From Actinoallomurus liliacearum (GTDB lineage Bacteria; Actinomycetota; Actinomycetes; Streptosporangiales; Streptosporangiaceae), in the NCBI RefSeq assembly GCF_039542035.1, contig NZ_BAABHJ010000005.1, forward strand, positions 434,001 through 498,000: 64,000 nucleotides of DNA. The letters run 5' to 3'. This document shows, one piece after another, positions 51,975 to 59,780 of the stretch. Under the pieces are notes generated by a model. It was not told the origin of the DNA and searched no databases. It saw only the letters and a program-made list of their open reading frames with translations. Position 1 is the first letter of the stretch; every line of letters begins with the position of its first letter. The position numbers and the translations under genes were made by a program.

Positions 51975-52020
51975 CAGCGGCGTTCCGCCTCAGCAGAAAA
52001 TTCTCCTGTGAGTAGACGCC
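51975..52020 (-). repeat. GGCGTCTAC hairpin repeat, copy 2
   Basis: On the minus strand reads GGCGTCTACTCACAGGAGAA..., matching the first ~20 bp and the later ACGCCG.TGAAA of copy 1 at 37174-37231. It lies between the DUF1266 gene and the next plus-strand gene. Confidence 0.45.
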
Positions 52021-52146
52021 GCGAAGCGGAGGCACCAGTCCGTGACCTTCGAGGTGTTCCGTGCCTGCTGTGCGGCATGCCGGTTCGAGCCGTCCCCATG
52101 TCATGAGAAAGTGGGCGATCGGGCACTGTCAGGAAGGAGCCGAGCA

Positions 52147-52767
52147 GTGGCGATGATCCGGGTGCCGGTGGATGCGCTGTGGGTCCGCCGCATGGCGGAA
52201 CTGGCGGACGCGCCGTGGTCTGAGGAGGCCCTCATCGCCGCCTTCGAGCGGTTCGGCTGGACCGGCGCCGTGCAACGGTCCGAGCCCGACGGTCCGCCCC
52301 GGCTTCCGTGGTGCGACTGGGCCGATCTTCTCCCTGAACAGGGCGGACGGACGACCTACAGCGGTTGGACCATGTACTTCTACGAGCCGTCGGACGCGGA
52401 CAGCCTCCTGAACGCGGGGATCGCGCTCGTCTGCGGAAGTTTCTGGCCACCATGCGGGGAGGACGACACAGGTGTCCCCGATCCCTTCGCGGCCGCCGGC
52501 CGGGACGAATTCCTCAATAACGACGAGTGGGCCGTCTGGGTCACCGACCCCACAGCTCGGCGCGCGGAGTTCGTCGCGGAGTTCGATCGCATCGAAGCGC
52601 TTGCACGCGACGTCTGCGGCGAGCCCACCAGAACCCTGCGCGACGAGCGCGGTATCGCCAGTATCTGGGAGCGTGGCGGCGCGGCACTCTCGCTGATGGC
52701 CGAGCCGAACGAATGGGACTACGAGGCCTACGACTGGATCACCCTGCGGGTGATCCCCGTCCCCTGA
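52147..52767 (+). CDS. Hypothetical protein
   Basis: 206 residues from GTG 52147, 6 bp after GGAAGGAG, beginning MAMIRVPVDALWVRRMAELA. The sequence is acidic and Trp-rich (FGWTGAVQRSEPDGPPRLPW, GWTMYFYEPSDADSLLNAG, WDYEAYDWITLRVIPVP). No TM or signal peptide. It resembles small actinobacterial cytosolic proteins with DUF6301-like patterns, but this assignment is weak. Possibly an immunity- or SMI1-like role; unproven. Confidence 0.75.
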   Translation: MAMIRVPVDALWVRRMAELADAPWSEEALIAAFERFGWTGAVQRSEPDGPPRLPWCDWADLLPEQGGRTTYSGWTMYFYEPSDADSLLNAGIALVCGSFWPPCGEDDTGVPDPFAAAGRDEFLNNDEWAVWVTDPTARRAEFVAEFDRIEALARDVCGEPTRTLRDERGIASIWERGGAALSLMAEPNEWDYEAYDWITLRVIPVP

Positions 52768-52797
52768 TCCCGTGGCAACGTCCCCGCGGCTCCCGCG

Positions 52798-53331
52798 TCA
52801 CCAGGCCGCGCCCTCGCGCCAGTCGGAGATGAGTTCACCGGCCAGGTCCAGGGGCGCTCCCAGCGGAAGGACGTGGACGGCGCCGTCCTGGTCCGCGGTG
52901 CGTCGGATCCCGGTCGGCGTGAGCACCGAGGTCGGCCCTTGCCACGCCTTCCACCCGCGAGCCTGGTAGAAGCGCACGGCCCGGTCGGAGGCGCCGAGCG
53001 CTCCCAGCTCGTACGCGCCGCGCAGCAGCCGTTCCAGGGCGTCCATCACGATCGCGCCGTACCCGTGGCGGCGCCGGTCGGCGCGCACCCCCACACACTC
53101 GACATAGCCGGTCCGCAGCGCCCGCCTGTCATGCAGCAGCCGCCGCTGAACCAGCGACGCGTGCCCCACGAGCTCGGAACCCTCCCACGCCAGAACGTGC
53201 ATCCCGCCCAGCGCGTGATCCCAGTCCTGGTCGCTCAGATCACCCTCGAACACGTCCTCGAGGAAGGCCCGGACCGTCTTGAGGAGGGCGACGTCCAGCT
53301 CCCCGGTATGCGCCGTACGTAGCTCGATCAT
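52798..53331 (-). CDS. Aminoglycoside 2'-N-acetyltransferase, AAC(2')-I type
   Basis: 177 residues from ATG 53331. GNAT fold collinear with mycobacterial AAC(2')-Ic: DWDHALGGMHVLAWEGSELV, VQRRLLHDRRALRTGYVECV, acetyl-CoA loop RADRRRHGYGAIVMDALERL, RGAYELGALGASDRAVRFYQ, ARGWKAWQGPTSVLTPTGIR and the terminal ISDWREGAAW. In the mycobacterial enzyme the final Trp carboxylate helps hold the drug, and it is conserved here. It should N-acetylate 2'-amino aminoglycosides. The frame stays open upstream through a repeat into a truncated XRE gene, but the ATG with GAGGATGGGG upstream is the sensible start. Confidence 0.85.
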   Translation of the reverse strand: MIELRTAHTGELDVALLKTVRAFLEDVFEGDLSDQDWDHALGGMHVLAWEGSELVGHASLVQRRLLHDRRALRTGYVECVGVRADRRRHGYGAIVMDALERLLRGAYELGALGASDRAVRFYQARGWKAWQGPTSVLTPTGIRRTADQDGAVHVLPLGAPLDLAGELISDWREGAAW

Positions 53332-53443
53332 GGCCCCATCCTCACCGCGCCCCACCAACGCCGACAACCACCGCCGTCTGAACGAGCCGTCGGCCGCAGC
53401 CGAACGTCCGTGCCGACGAGGCCGGCGCATCTGCCCCCAGGCC

Positions 53444-53537
53444 GGCGTACCCAACGCTCGGTGAACGCGGCAGGCAGCGCGCGATGTGCGGCATTCGCCC
53501 CGGTTCGCACTCGCGTTTTCCGAGCGTTCGGTATGCC
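53444..53537 (+). repeat. Palindromic repeat family 1, copy A
   Basis: 94 bp. Ends GGCGTACCCAACGCTCGG and CCGAGCGTTCGGTATGCC form an imperfect terminal inverted repeat. It lies exactly where the XRE/DUF5753 reading frame loses its homology. Confidence 0.8.
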
Positions 53538-54033
53538 ACCCCACGCCACCGCGCCCAAGAACACCAAAGATGATCGCGTGAAGAGCTGGTGGCCGGTCGC
53601 GGTCGAAGATTCGCTGTCGGGTCATGCGGATTCCGACCGCGCGCTCGAGCTCGCCGGGCGTTAAGGCCTGCCCCGGGATCTGGTTCACCGCTCGGGCGTA
53701 AGTCGGCGCCTGGAGGAGACCGGGTATCAGGCGCGTTTCGAACATGCGGATTCCTAGCGCTCGCTGTTCGAGATCTACGAAGTCACTGAAAGAAGAGCTG
53801 TCGTCTTGGGCCTTCTTGGAGAGTTCGGTCATGACGCCGGGGAGGTTGAAGAGGGCGTCGGCGTGTTCGCCGAGGCCGGGTGGGGGCTTGCGGCGGCCTT
53901 GCTCGACGGAGGCGACCGTCCAGACGGACCAGGGGACGCGCTCGGCGAGTTGTTCGCGTGGCCAGCCCATGCGCTCGCGGTGGCGTCGTAGTTCCGTGCC
54001 GAAGTAGGAGACGAAGCCGGAGGAGTTCGCCAT
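53538..54033 (-). pseudogene. Truncated XRE/DUF5753 (Scr1-type) regulator
   Basis: From ATG 54033 (AAGGAG 8 bp upstream) the frame starts MANSSGFVSYFGTELRRHRE, a normal XRE helix-turn-helix (WPREQLAERVPWSVWTVASV), then the start of DUF5753 (FVDLEQRALGIRMFETRLIP, QIPGQALTPGELERAVGIRM, RQRIFDRDRPPALHAII). Homology stops at HAII, where repeat copy A begins, so about 100 residues of DUF5753 are missing. No DUF397 partner is seen. The frame continues by chance through the repeat toward the acetyltransferase. Confidence 0.75.
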
Positions 54034-54158
54034 GGGTACGGGCTCCTTGTACGCGTCGGGGGAGAGCACAGGAGTACGAGCTGCAGTCATTCCGCAGCGT
54101 AATCACTCGGTGACATCATCGTCAGGCGGATGGAAAAGTCCGATCACGGGAGGTCACC

Positions 54159-54371
54159 GTGCTGATGAAAGTCGAGGGCGTCTACGTCTCCACGTGCGCC
54201 CATGTCCCTGAGGACACCCCACTGCGGGTCGTCCACCACGCGGACGAGGAGATCACTTCCGTGCGGTTCGGCGAGGACGAGCTTCTCGTCGTCGAACTCG
54301 ACGACGGAATGGTCCCCACGCTCGTCGAGGCTCTCCAGGGCGCTCGCCGGGTCGAATCCGAGCCGGCCTGA
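54159..54371 (+). CDS. Small acidic hypothetical protein
   Basis: 70 residues from GTG 54159, after GGGAGG (5 bp). MLMKVEGVYVSTCAHVPEDT..., then a beta-alpha pattern (ITSVRFGEDELLVVELDDG) and a short helix. No family is recognised. It is divergent from the truncated XRE gene. Small genes in this position often accompany XRE/DUF5753 regulators. Repeat copy B begins 27 bp downstream. Confidence 0.6.
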   Translation: MLMKVEGVYVSTCAHVPEDTPLRVVHHADEEITSVRFGEDELLVVELDDGMVPTLVEALQGARRVESEPA

Positions 54372-54397
54372 TCGGCGGCCGGGGAATCCGAGGGTGG

Positions 54398-54491
54398 GGC
54401 GTACCCAATGCTCGGTGAAGGCGATATTCAGGTGGCGGCCTGCGGTATTCGTCCCGGTCTCTGACCGCGTTCTTCGAGCCTTCGGTACGCC
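54398..54491 (+). repeat. Palindromic repeat family 1, copy B
   Basis: 94 bp and the best preserved copy. Including flanks, ends GTGGGGCGTACC (54394-54405) and GGTACGCCCCAC (54484-54495) are a perfect 12-bp inverted repeat. By hand count 69/94 bases match copy A and 71/94 match copy C, without gaps. It is intergenic. Confidence 0.85.
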
Positions 54492-54559
54492 CCACACCGG
54501 CCGAGCCATTCCTTCGAGGGAATCGCGTAGGTGCAGGTCAGCGGCGCACACTGCCGTGC

Positions 54560-54994
54560 ATGAGCAACGAACTCGATGTCAAGGAACTGGCCGACCGCTA
54601 TATCGCCCAGTGGAACGAGCCCGATCCGGCGGCGCGCAGCGCGATGATCCGCGAACTGTGGGCGCAGGACGGACTCCAGGTTCTCGTCGACCCGCCCCAG
54701 GAGATCCGCCAGGCCGCCACCGACCTCGCGTTTCCGGTGCCGCCGTTGGAGGTTCGCGGCCACGCCGCCATGGACGCCCGGGTGACCCGTGCCTACGAGA
54801 TGTTCGTCGCTCCGGGCGAGCACGTCTTCGAGGCCGCCGCGGAGGCATGCGTCCTGCTGCCCAACGTGGTCGGCGTCCGGTGGTCGATGACGTCGACGCG
54901 CAGTGGTGAGGCCGTCGGCGGCGGTCTGGACGTACTGGCCCTGGACGACGACGGCAGGATCCGCGCCGACTACCAGTTCATCGGAGCGAGCTGA
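54560..54994 (+). CDS. SnoaL/NTF2-like protein
   Basis: 144 residues, one SnoaL-like cone: VKELADRYIAQWNEPDPAAR, RELWAQDGLQVLV, FEAAAEACVLLPNVVGVRWS, LALDDDGRIRADYQFIG. NTF2-fold proteins of this type hold or transform small hydrophobic molecules. The stop overlaps the start of the cupin gene (TGATG), so the pair is an operon. The ribosome site is weak. Confidence 0.85.
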   Translation: MSNELDVKELADRYIAQWNEPDPAARSAMIRELWAQDGLQVLVDPPQEIRQAATDLAFPVPPLEVRGHAAMDARVTRAYEMFVAPGEHVFEAAAEACVLLPNVVGVRWSMTSTRSGEAVGGGLDVLALDDDGRIRADYQFIGAS

Positions 54995-55344
54995 TGCGCT
55001 TCGTCGAGATCATCCGTACCGAGGGCGGCGGGTCGGCCTTCGAGGAGGGCGAGATCGCGCTCGCCGAGCAGCACGTCGCCGAGGGGGTGCCGCCCATGGC
55101 GGTCGGCGGCCTGCCGTCCGCGGGTGGGGTGTCGTTCCTGCGTAGTGCCGAGTTCGACAGCGCGCCGCACCCGGCGCCGCGCGAGCAGTGGGTGGTAATG
55201 CTGCGCGGGACGATCGAGGTGGAGGTCAGCGGCGGTGACCGGCGCCGCTTCGGCCCGGGCGACATGGTCCTCGCCGCCGACACCGAGGGGCGAGGCCACG
55301 TCACCACCGGCGTCCCACCTGGCGCACCCGCCGGCGGGGAGCGC
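54994..55344 (+). pseudogene. Cupin-domain protein, 3' truncated
   Basis: Starts at ATG 54994 overlapping the SnoaL stop. MRFVEIIRTEGGGSAFEEGE..., then a cupin core (REQWVVMLRGTIEVEVSGGD, RFGPGDMVLAADTEGRGHVT) with metal-type Glu/His. The last strand and natural stop are missing: homology ends near GHVTT and repeat copy C starts at 55345. The frame then runs open to 56337 antisense to a secreted-protein gene, giving a nonsense tail, so a stable product is unlikely. Confidence 0.65.
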
Positions 55345-55438
55345 GGCGTACGTAATGCTCGGCGAAGGCGGGATTCGGGCGACGGCTTGAGGCGTTCGTC
55401 CCGGTCCGCGACCGCGGTTACCGAGCGGCCGGTGCGCC
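55345..55438 (+). repeat. Palindromic repeat family 1, copy C
   Basis: 94 bp. Left end GGCGTACGTAATGCTCGG, right end CCGAGCGGCCGGTGCGCC; the middle shares ATTCG..TTCGTCCCGGTC and GACCGCG with copy B. It abuts the broken 3' end of the cupin gene. Confidence 0.75.
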
Positions 55439-55512
55439 CGCGCCGGTGGGCGAGGCCGGCGCCCCGTCCACCAGCGGTGAGATCATACGAGATTGGTCGA
55501 ACTTGCCGTGGA

Positions 55513-57309
55513 TCAGGGGGCGAGGCCGTAGGCGTGGATGACGGTCTGGTCGACGGTGCGCCCGGTCGTGTCCTCGGCGACGGCGCGCAAGGACACGTAT
55601 CTCCCTGCCGAGCCCGGAGGGTTCTGCAGAGTGGCCTCCCAACCTTGCCCCGTGTTGTACACGGGGACGTCCTTCCAGGTGGTGCCGTCGTCGTAGGAGG
55701 CCCGGAGGGTGAGCCGGCGGACCGTGGGCGTCGGTGCGTACTGATCGGTTCGTACGCTGAGAGCGAGGTGCTGGGTGCTTGTGGGGGCGCGGTTGTCGTC
55801 GTCGAGACGGGTGCGGTAGAGCACCGACAGCAGGGGCAGGGGCGCCCAGTCGCCGCTCGGGGCCTGGGCGGTGAACGTCCAGACGATGTGCTGGCGGGTG
55901 GCCAGGTCCGACCAGGGGGCTTGCCGCTCGGCGTCGGTGGTGACCTTGTAGGCCGCTTGCCCGGGTCCACGCCCGGGCGCGGGCAGGGTGAACTCGCCGT
56001 AGCCTGGCTGGTCGCTTGTGGCGATGACCTTGCCGTCGGCGGCCTGGAGCGTCGTCTTCCCGGTGACATGGTCGAATGGGGCGATGCCGGAGTGGGCGTC
56101 CCAGGAGCTGAGCATCGGTATCCAGAACTGGACGGTGCCGTCGCTCAGCAGGGTGTTGAAGTCGGCGCCCGGGCCGAGCGGGCCGGTTGTCCGGTCGCGG
56201 GTGTAAGCGCCCGCGCGCGGGAACTGTTCCGAGGTCGCGGTGACGCTGGCTTCGATGAGGTCACAGTCAGCGCCGATGTCGGTGTCGGTCTCCCAATCGG
56301 CGCCGGGGCTGAAGTATTCGGTGCGGGTGGCGGGTAGTGACCCGACGCCTACGTAGAACCCTGTGGTGAAACCTCCGCCCGGCCAGTGGGCGCCTGCGTG
56401 GGTGCCGGCGCATGCGGGCCGGCCCTGGCGGGCGTAGCGAGTGTTCACGGTGGCCAGATCGGCCGTGCGGACCCGGAGGACGGGGTCGGACGGAATGACG
56501 TCCTGGTCCGAGGCACTGCCGGCGATATTGTAGATGTAGGGGCTGCCGGTCACGGCGCCGTCTTTGGTCAACCGGCCTTGCAGCAGCAGCCGTAGCCCTG
56601 GAGCTGGACCGCTGGGCGTGATGTAGGTGGGCTGCCCGTTCAGGAAGATGCTCGCGGTGGTGCTGGTCTCGCCGCCGATGGTCTGGACGACGCGCGCGTA
56701 TCCGCCACCGCCGTCACCGCCGGTCAACCGGGCGTCCGGGCGATCGACGTTGAGCGACATGGGGCGGCCCTCGCGGGCGTCCAGGACCACGGTGCGGTCC
56801 TGGTCGAGGACGAACCGTGGCAGGTAGACGACGGTGAGAGATTCCCCGCCGCCCGGTTCCGGCGTGGACACTCCGGCCTCGACGACGTACTCGCCGGGCG
56901 CGAGTTGGCCGGTGAAGTGCCCGTTGTCCAGTTGGCCGTACCCGTTCGTCGCCCCGTCCAGCGACCGGAAGATCACATACTGGGCGTCGGCGGTCTGCGG
57001 CGCTTTCCCGTCGCGGTCCAGCACGTCGACGGTGACGGTATGCGTGTCGTCCGTGGCGATCGCGGGTGCGCCGCGCGCGGGGAGTCGCTTGGCGCCATTG
57101 AGGGCGCCCATGACATCACCGGGTCGACTCAGGGTGGGGACGGACCCGCCGGTGACGGTGATCCCACGGTAACCGTGGGGAAAGACCGGCTGATGTGGCG
57201 CCGGTTGCGGTGGTCGCGTCGAGCGGGCCGCGGGTGCCGCCTGCGCGGGGCCCGCTGAGACAAGGGCCGCCGCCAGGGCGGTCGCGAGCACGGTCGGTCG
57301 TTTCTTCAC
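55513..57309 (-). CDS. Large secreted beta-rich protein
   Basis: 598 residues from GTG 57309 (AAAGGA upstream). Signal peptide about 1-25 (TVLATALAAALVSAGPAQA). Multiple beta domains: TVTVDVLDRDGKAPQTADAQ, a carboxypeptidase-regulatory-like strand set (NGYGQLDNGHFTGQLAPGEY), a middle region with Cys pairs, and a C-terminal immunoglobulin-like module (LTLRASYDDGTTWKDVPVYN, GRYVSLRAVAEDTTGRTVDQ). The end is paralogous to the 10060-11547 protein. Probably exported and surface-related; no catalytic motif. It lies downstream of CU044_5270 on the same strand. Confidence 0.82.
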   Translation of the reverse strand: MKKRPTVLATALAAALVSAGPAQAAPAARSTRPPQPAPHQPVFPHGYRGITVTGGSVPTLSRPGDVMGALNGAKRLPARGAPAIATDDTHTVTVDVLDRDGKAPQTADAQYVIFRSLDGATNGYGQLDNGHFTGQLAPGEYVVEAGVSTPEPGGGESLTVVYLPRFVLDQDRTVVLDAREGRPMSLNVDRPDARLTGGDGGGGYARVVQTIGGETSTTASIFLNGQPTYITPSGPAPGLRLLLQGRLTKDGAVTGSPYIYNIAGSASDQDVIPSDPVLRVRTADLATVNTRYARQGRPACAGTHAGAHWPGGGFTTGFYVGVGSLPATRTEYFSPGADWETDTDIGADCDLIEASVTATSEQFPRAGAYTRDRTTGPLGPGADFNTLLSDGTVQFWIPMLSSWDAHSGIAPFDHVTGKTTLQAADGKVIATSDQPGYGEFTLPAPGRGPGQAAYKVTTDAERQAPWSDLATRQHIVWTFTAQAPSGDWAPLPLLSVLYRTRLDDDNRAPTSTQHLALSVRTDQYAPTPTVRRLTLRASYDDGTTWKDVPVYNTGQGWEATLQNPPGSAGRYVSLRAVAEDTTGRTVDQTVIHAYGLAP

Positions 57310-57402
57310 GAAAATCCTTTTCCTGCCGCTGTGGAGCGGCTACGAGGCTGTTCGACGAAGACTCGGAACGGCCGAGCCGATGGCTTGGCCGATCCGGCGG
57401 GG

Positions 57403-58443
57403 TCAGTGGGCGGGTGGGTGGTCCGCGACGTCCACCGAAAGGAGTGCGGCGGCGTACGTGACGGTGCCCGCCGCAGGCCTGAAGCCGACCTTGGGCAGCC
57501 GGTAGGGCGTCGCTCCCGGGTACGGGCTGACGAGCTTTCCGCCGGCGGGCGGGCCGGCGATGCTCCGGGTCCCGAGGTACTGGTAGGTCCGCCGATCGAA
57601 GATCATCTGGTGGTGTCCACCGATGCCGTCGGGCACGGAGATGGCGATGCCCGCTCGCCCGACGGCGTCGGTGGCCGTGCGGTCGATCGCCGCGCCGGGC
57701 AGGTCGCCGAGGACCTCGAAGATCGCGGCCCGGAGCTTCGGCGGAAGGTACTGCTCCATGATCAGGCCCTGAATTCTCTTCCACCGCAGCTCGGGCCGAG
57801 GCGCGCCGGAGTCCATCGTGTCGATGGCCTTCAGCAGCTCGGCCGGATCCGTCGGCAGCGACCGGAGTGCCGCGGTGCTGCCCGGCGCCGGGGCACCTGC
57901 CTGGTGGTACGCCCGCAGCGGATCGTCGCAGCTTCGGCCGGGCGGGCAGGGACTCTCCCTCAGGAGACCGGTGCGGTGCCCGTCGACCGACAGCCACAGC
58001 TCGCGATTCGTGCGCGGCAGTTTCTCGTGCGTGTAGTGGCCGTTCTTGTCGAAGACGTCGGCCCCTACGGTCACCTCGACCGACTTCACGTGGATGAACT
58101 GGTCGTCGCGCGGGTGCAGGTCGGGCTGCTTCCGGGCCGCCGCGGCGACCAGGCTCGTCACCTGCGCGACCTCGGACGCCTGGATGGTCGACGGTCCGGC
58201 GGGGCCGGAGCCGCCGCGGGTGAGCACGATGGCGCCGGCGGCGACCGTGGCGGCCACGCCGCAGGCCACGGCCGCTCTGATCACCGGACGGCGGCGGACC
58301 CGGGGCTTGTTCCGTGTCACGTCCAGGGCCGTGACATCGGCCAGCAGCTCCCGGGCGGCCGACCGGTCCTCGAACCCGGCCAGGGAATCGTCGCGGACGT
58401 GGGCGATCGTACGGACCAGGTCGTCGGTGGGATGAGGCTTCAT
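57403..58443 (-). CDS. CU044_5270 family protein
   Basis: 346 residues from ATG 58443. Cytoplasmic N-terminus (MKPHPTDDLVRTIAHVRDDS) with the family start, one TM helix (about 55-75, AAVACGVAATVAAGAIVLTR), then an extracytoplasmic domain (QFIHVKSVEVTVGADVFDKN, PAELLKAI, GHHQMIFDRRTYQYLGTRSI). In actinomycetes this family is normally co-transcribed behind an ECF sigma gene and probably acts as its membrane partner. Here the sigma gene lies 1.3 kb away because a tnpB element sits between them. Confidence 0.9.
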   Translation of the reverse strand: MKPHPTDDLVRTIAHVRDDSLAGFEDRSAARELLADVTALDVTRNKPRVRRRPVIRAAVACGVAATVAAGAIVLTRGGSGPAGPSTIQASEVAQVTSLVAAAARKQPDLHPRDDQFIHVKSVEVTVGADVFDKNGHYTHEKLPRTNRELWLSVDGHRTGLLRESPCPPGRSCDDPLRAYHQAGAPAPGSTAALRSLPTDPAELLKAIDTMDSGAPRPELRWKRIQGLIMEQYLPPKLRAAIFEVLGDLPGAAIDRTATDAVGRAGIAISVPDGIGGHHQMIFDRRTYQYLGTRSIAGPPAGGKLVSPYPGATPYRLPKVGFRPAAGTVTYAAALLSVDVADHPPAH

Positions 58444-59780
58444 TCGTCGCGCGGCGTGGAGACCCCGGCCGTCACGCCGGGAAGAAAACGCCGCTCCCTC
58501 CTCGGATTGTCGGTGGTGGTGGTTAGGGTGCGGGCATGCGGTTCCGGCTTACGCCCACGCCCGCTCAAGAGCAGGCGCTGCTGGAACACTGCTCGCACGC
58601 CCGATATGTGTGGAATCTCGCGGTCGAACAACACCAGCACTGGCGACCGGGGCGGAGAAGCGCGCCGGGCTACACGGAGCAGTCCCGCCAACTGACCGAA
58701 GCCAGGAAAGAGTTCTCCTGGCTGGCGGCGGGCTCTCAGACGGTGCAGCAACAGGCGTTGCGGGACTTCGCCCAGGCCATGGCGAACTTCTTCGCCGGGA
58801 CGCACCGGCGGCCCACCTGGCGTAAAGCAGGTAAGCATGAGGGGTTCCGGATCGTCGGCAAACGCGGCTGCCACTGGGACGTACGCCGCCTGTCCCGCAA
58901 GACGGGACAGGTGTGGATCCCGAAGGTGGGCTGGGTCCGGTTCCGTTGGTCCCGCGAGGTCACCGACGAGGCGAAGTCCTTTCGGGTGAGGCGAGATCGG
59001 GCGGGGCGCTGGCACGCGGCGTTCGCCGTGATCCCGCCATCGGTCGACGGGCCCGGTACCGGGCAGGTCGTCGGTATCGACCGTGGTGTGGCCGTCTCGG
59101 CCGCCCTTTCCACCGGCGAGCGACTGTCGGCGCCCGGCCTGCGCAACACGGAAACGAACCGTCTGCGACGGTTGCAGCGCCGGTTGGCACGCGCGGAGCC
59201 GGGGTCGAACCGGCGGGCGCGGGTGAAGATGGCGATCGGCCGGTTGAAGGCGCGTGAGACCGACCGGCGTAAGGACTGGGTGGAGCAGACCTCCACCGCC
59301 TTGGCCCGCCGCTACGACGTCATCCGGGTCGAGGATTTGAAGATCCGAAACATGGTGCGGTCCGCGCGCGGCACTCCCAACGCGCCGGGCACGAATGTGC
59401 GGGCCAAGGCCGGACTCAACCGCTTGATCCACGCGGCCGGGTGGGGTCTGCTGGTAACCCGCCTGGAGCAGAAGGCGCCGGGCCGGGTGGAGAAGGTCAA
59501 TCCTGCGTACACGTCTCAGATCTGTCATGCCTGTGGGTATCGGGCTGCGGAGAGCCGTGAGAGCCAAGCGGTTTTTCGTTGTCGCGCCTGTGGGCATGTC
59601 GATCATGCGGATGTGAACGCGGCCAAGAACATCAGAGACATCGCCGTCGGGCGGACGGTGACAGCGCGGGGAGCCCTCCAGCCGCTGGGCGGGGCTATGA
59701 ACCGCGAACCTCAACCTGTTCTCACCTCCGGGTAGGAATTGGGTTGGAATCCCCCGCCGATAGACGGGGAAGGACGTCAA
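58444..59780 (+). mobile_element. IS200/IS605-type (IS1341-like) element carrying tnpB only
   Basis: Boundaries inferred from the right-end hairpin ending AGGACGTCAA (59771-59780) and the pentamer TTCAT (58439-58443) just left of the element. The left end has a subterminal hairpin (CCGGC/GCCGG near 58464-58479). There is no tnpA tyrosine transposase. Removing 58444-59780 joins TTCAT to GTCAGGG, restoring a 1-nt gap between the sigma stop and the CU044_5270 start. No target duplication is expected for this class. Confidence 0.7.
58536..59735 (+). CDS. tnpB: TnpB RNA-guided nuclease (IS605 OrfB)
   Basis: 399 residues, full length. N-terminal helix-turn-helix (MRFRLTPTPAQEQALLEHCS), OrfB core, RuvC residues Asp182 (GIDRGV), Glu266 (IRVEDLKI) and Asp359 (HADVNAAKNI), and a zinc knuckle Cys330/Cys333/Cys349/Cys352. 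All catalytic residues are present, so it should be an active guide-RNA DNA endonuclease that promotes element retention. The guide RNA is expected from its 3' end. It lacks a TnpA partner here. Confidence 0.93.
   Translation: MRFRLTPTPAQEQALLEHCSHARYVWNLAVEQHQHWRPGRRSAPGYTEQSRQLTEARKEFSWLAAGSQTVQQQALRDFAQAMANFFAGTHRRPTWRKAGKHEGFRIVGKRGCHWDVRRLSRKTGQVWIPKVGWVRFRWSREVTDEAKSFRVRRDRAGRWHAAFAVIPPSVDGPGTGQVVGIDRGVAVSAALSTGERLSAPGLRNTETNRLRRLQRRLARAEPGSNRRARVKMAIGRLKARETDRRKDWVEQTSTALARRYDVIRVEDLKIRNMVRSARGTPNAPGTNVRAKAGLNRLIHAAGWGLLVTRLEQKAPGRVEKVNPAYTSQICHACGYRAAESRESQAVFRCRACGHVDHADVNAAKNIRDIAVGRTVTARGALQPLGGAMNREPQPVLTSG

Noticed and set aside
52798..54090. Single 430-residue XRE-acetyltransferase fusion protein
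   Set aside because: The middle is a translated palindromic repeat with no protein character, and the acetyltransferase has its own start and ribosome site. Treated as two genes plus a repeat.
54994..56337. 447-residue plus-strand frame beginning with the cupin domain
   Set aside because: Only the first ~115 residues resemble a protein family; the rest is antisense to a secreted-protein gene.
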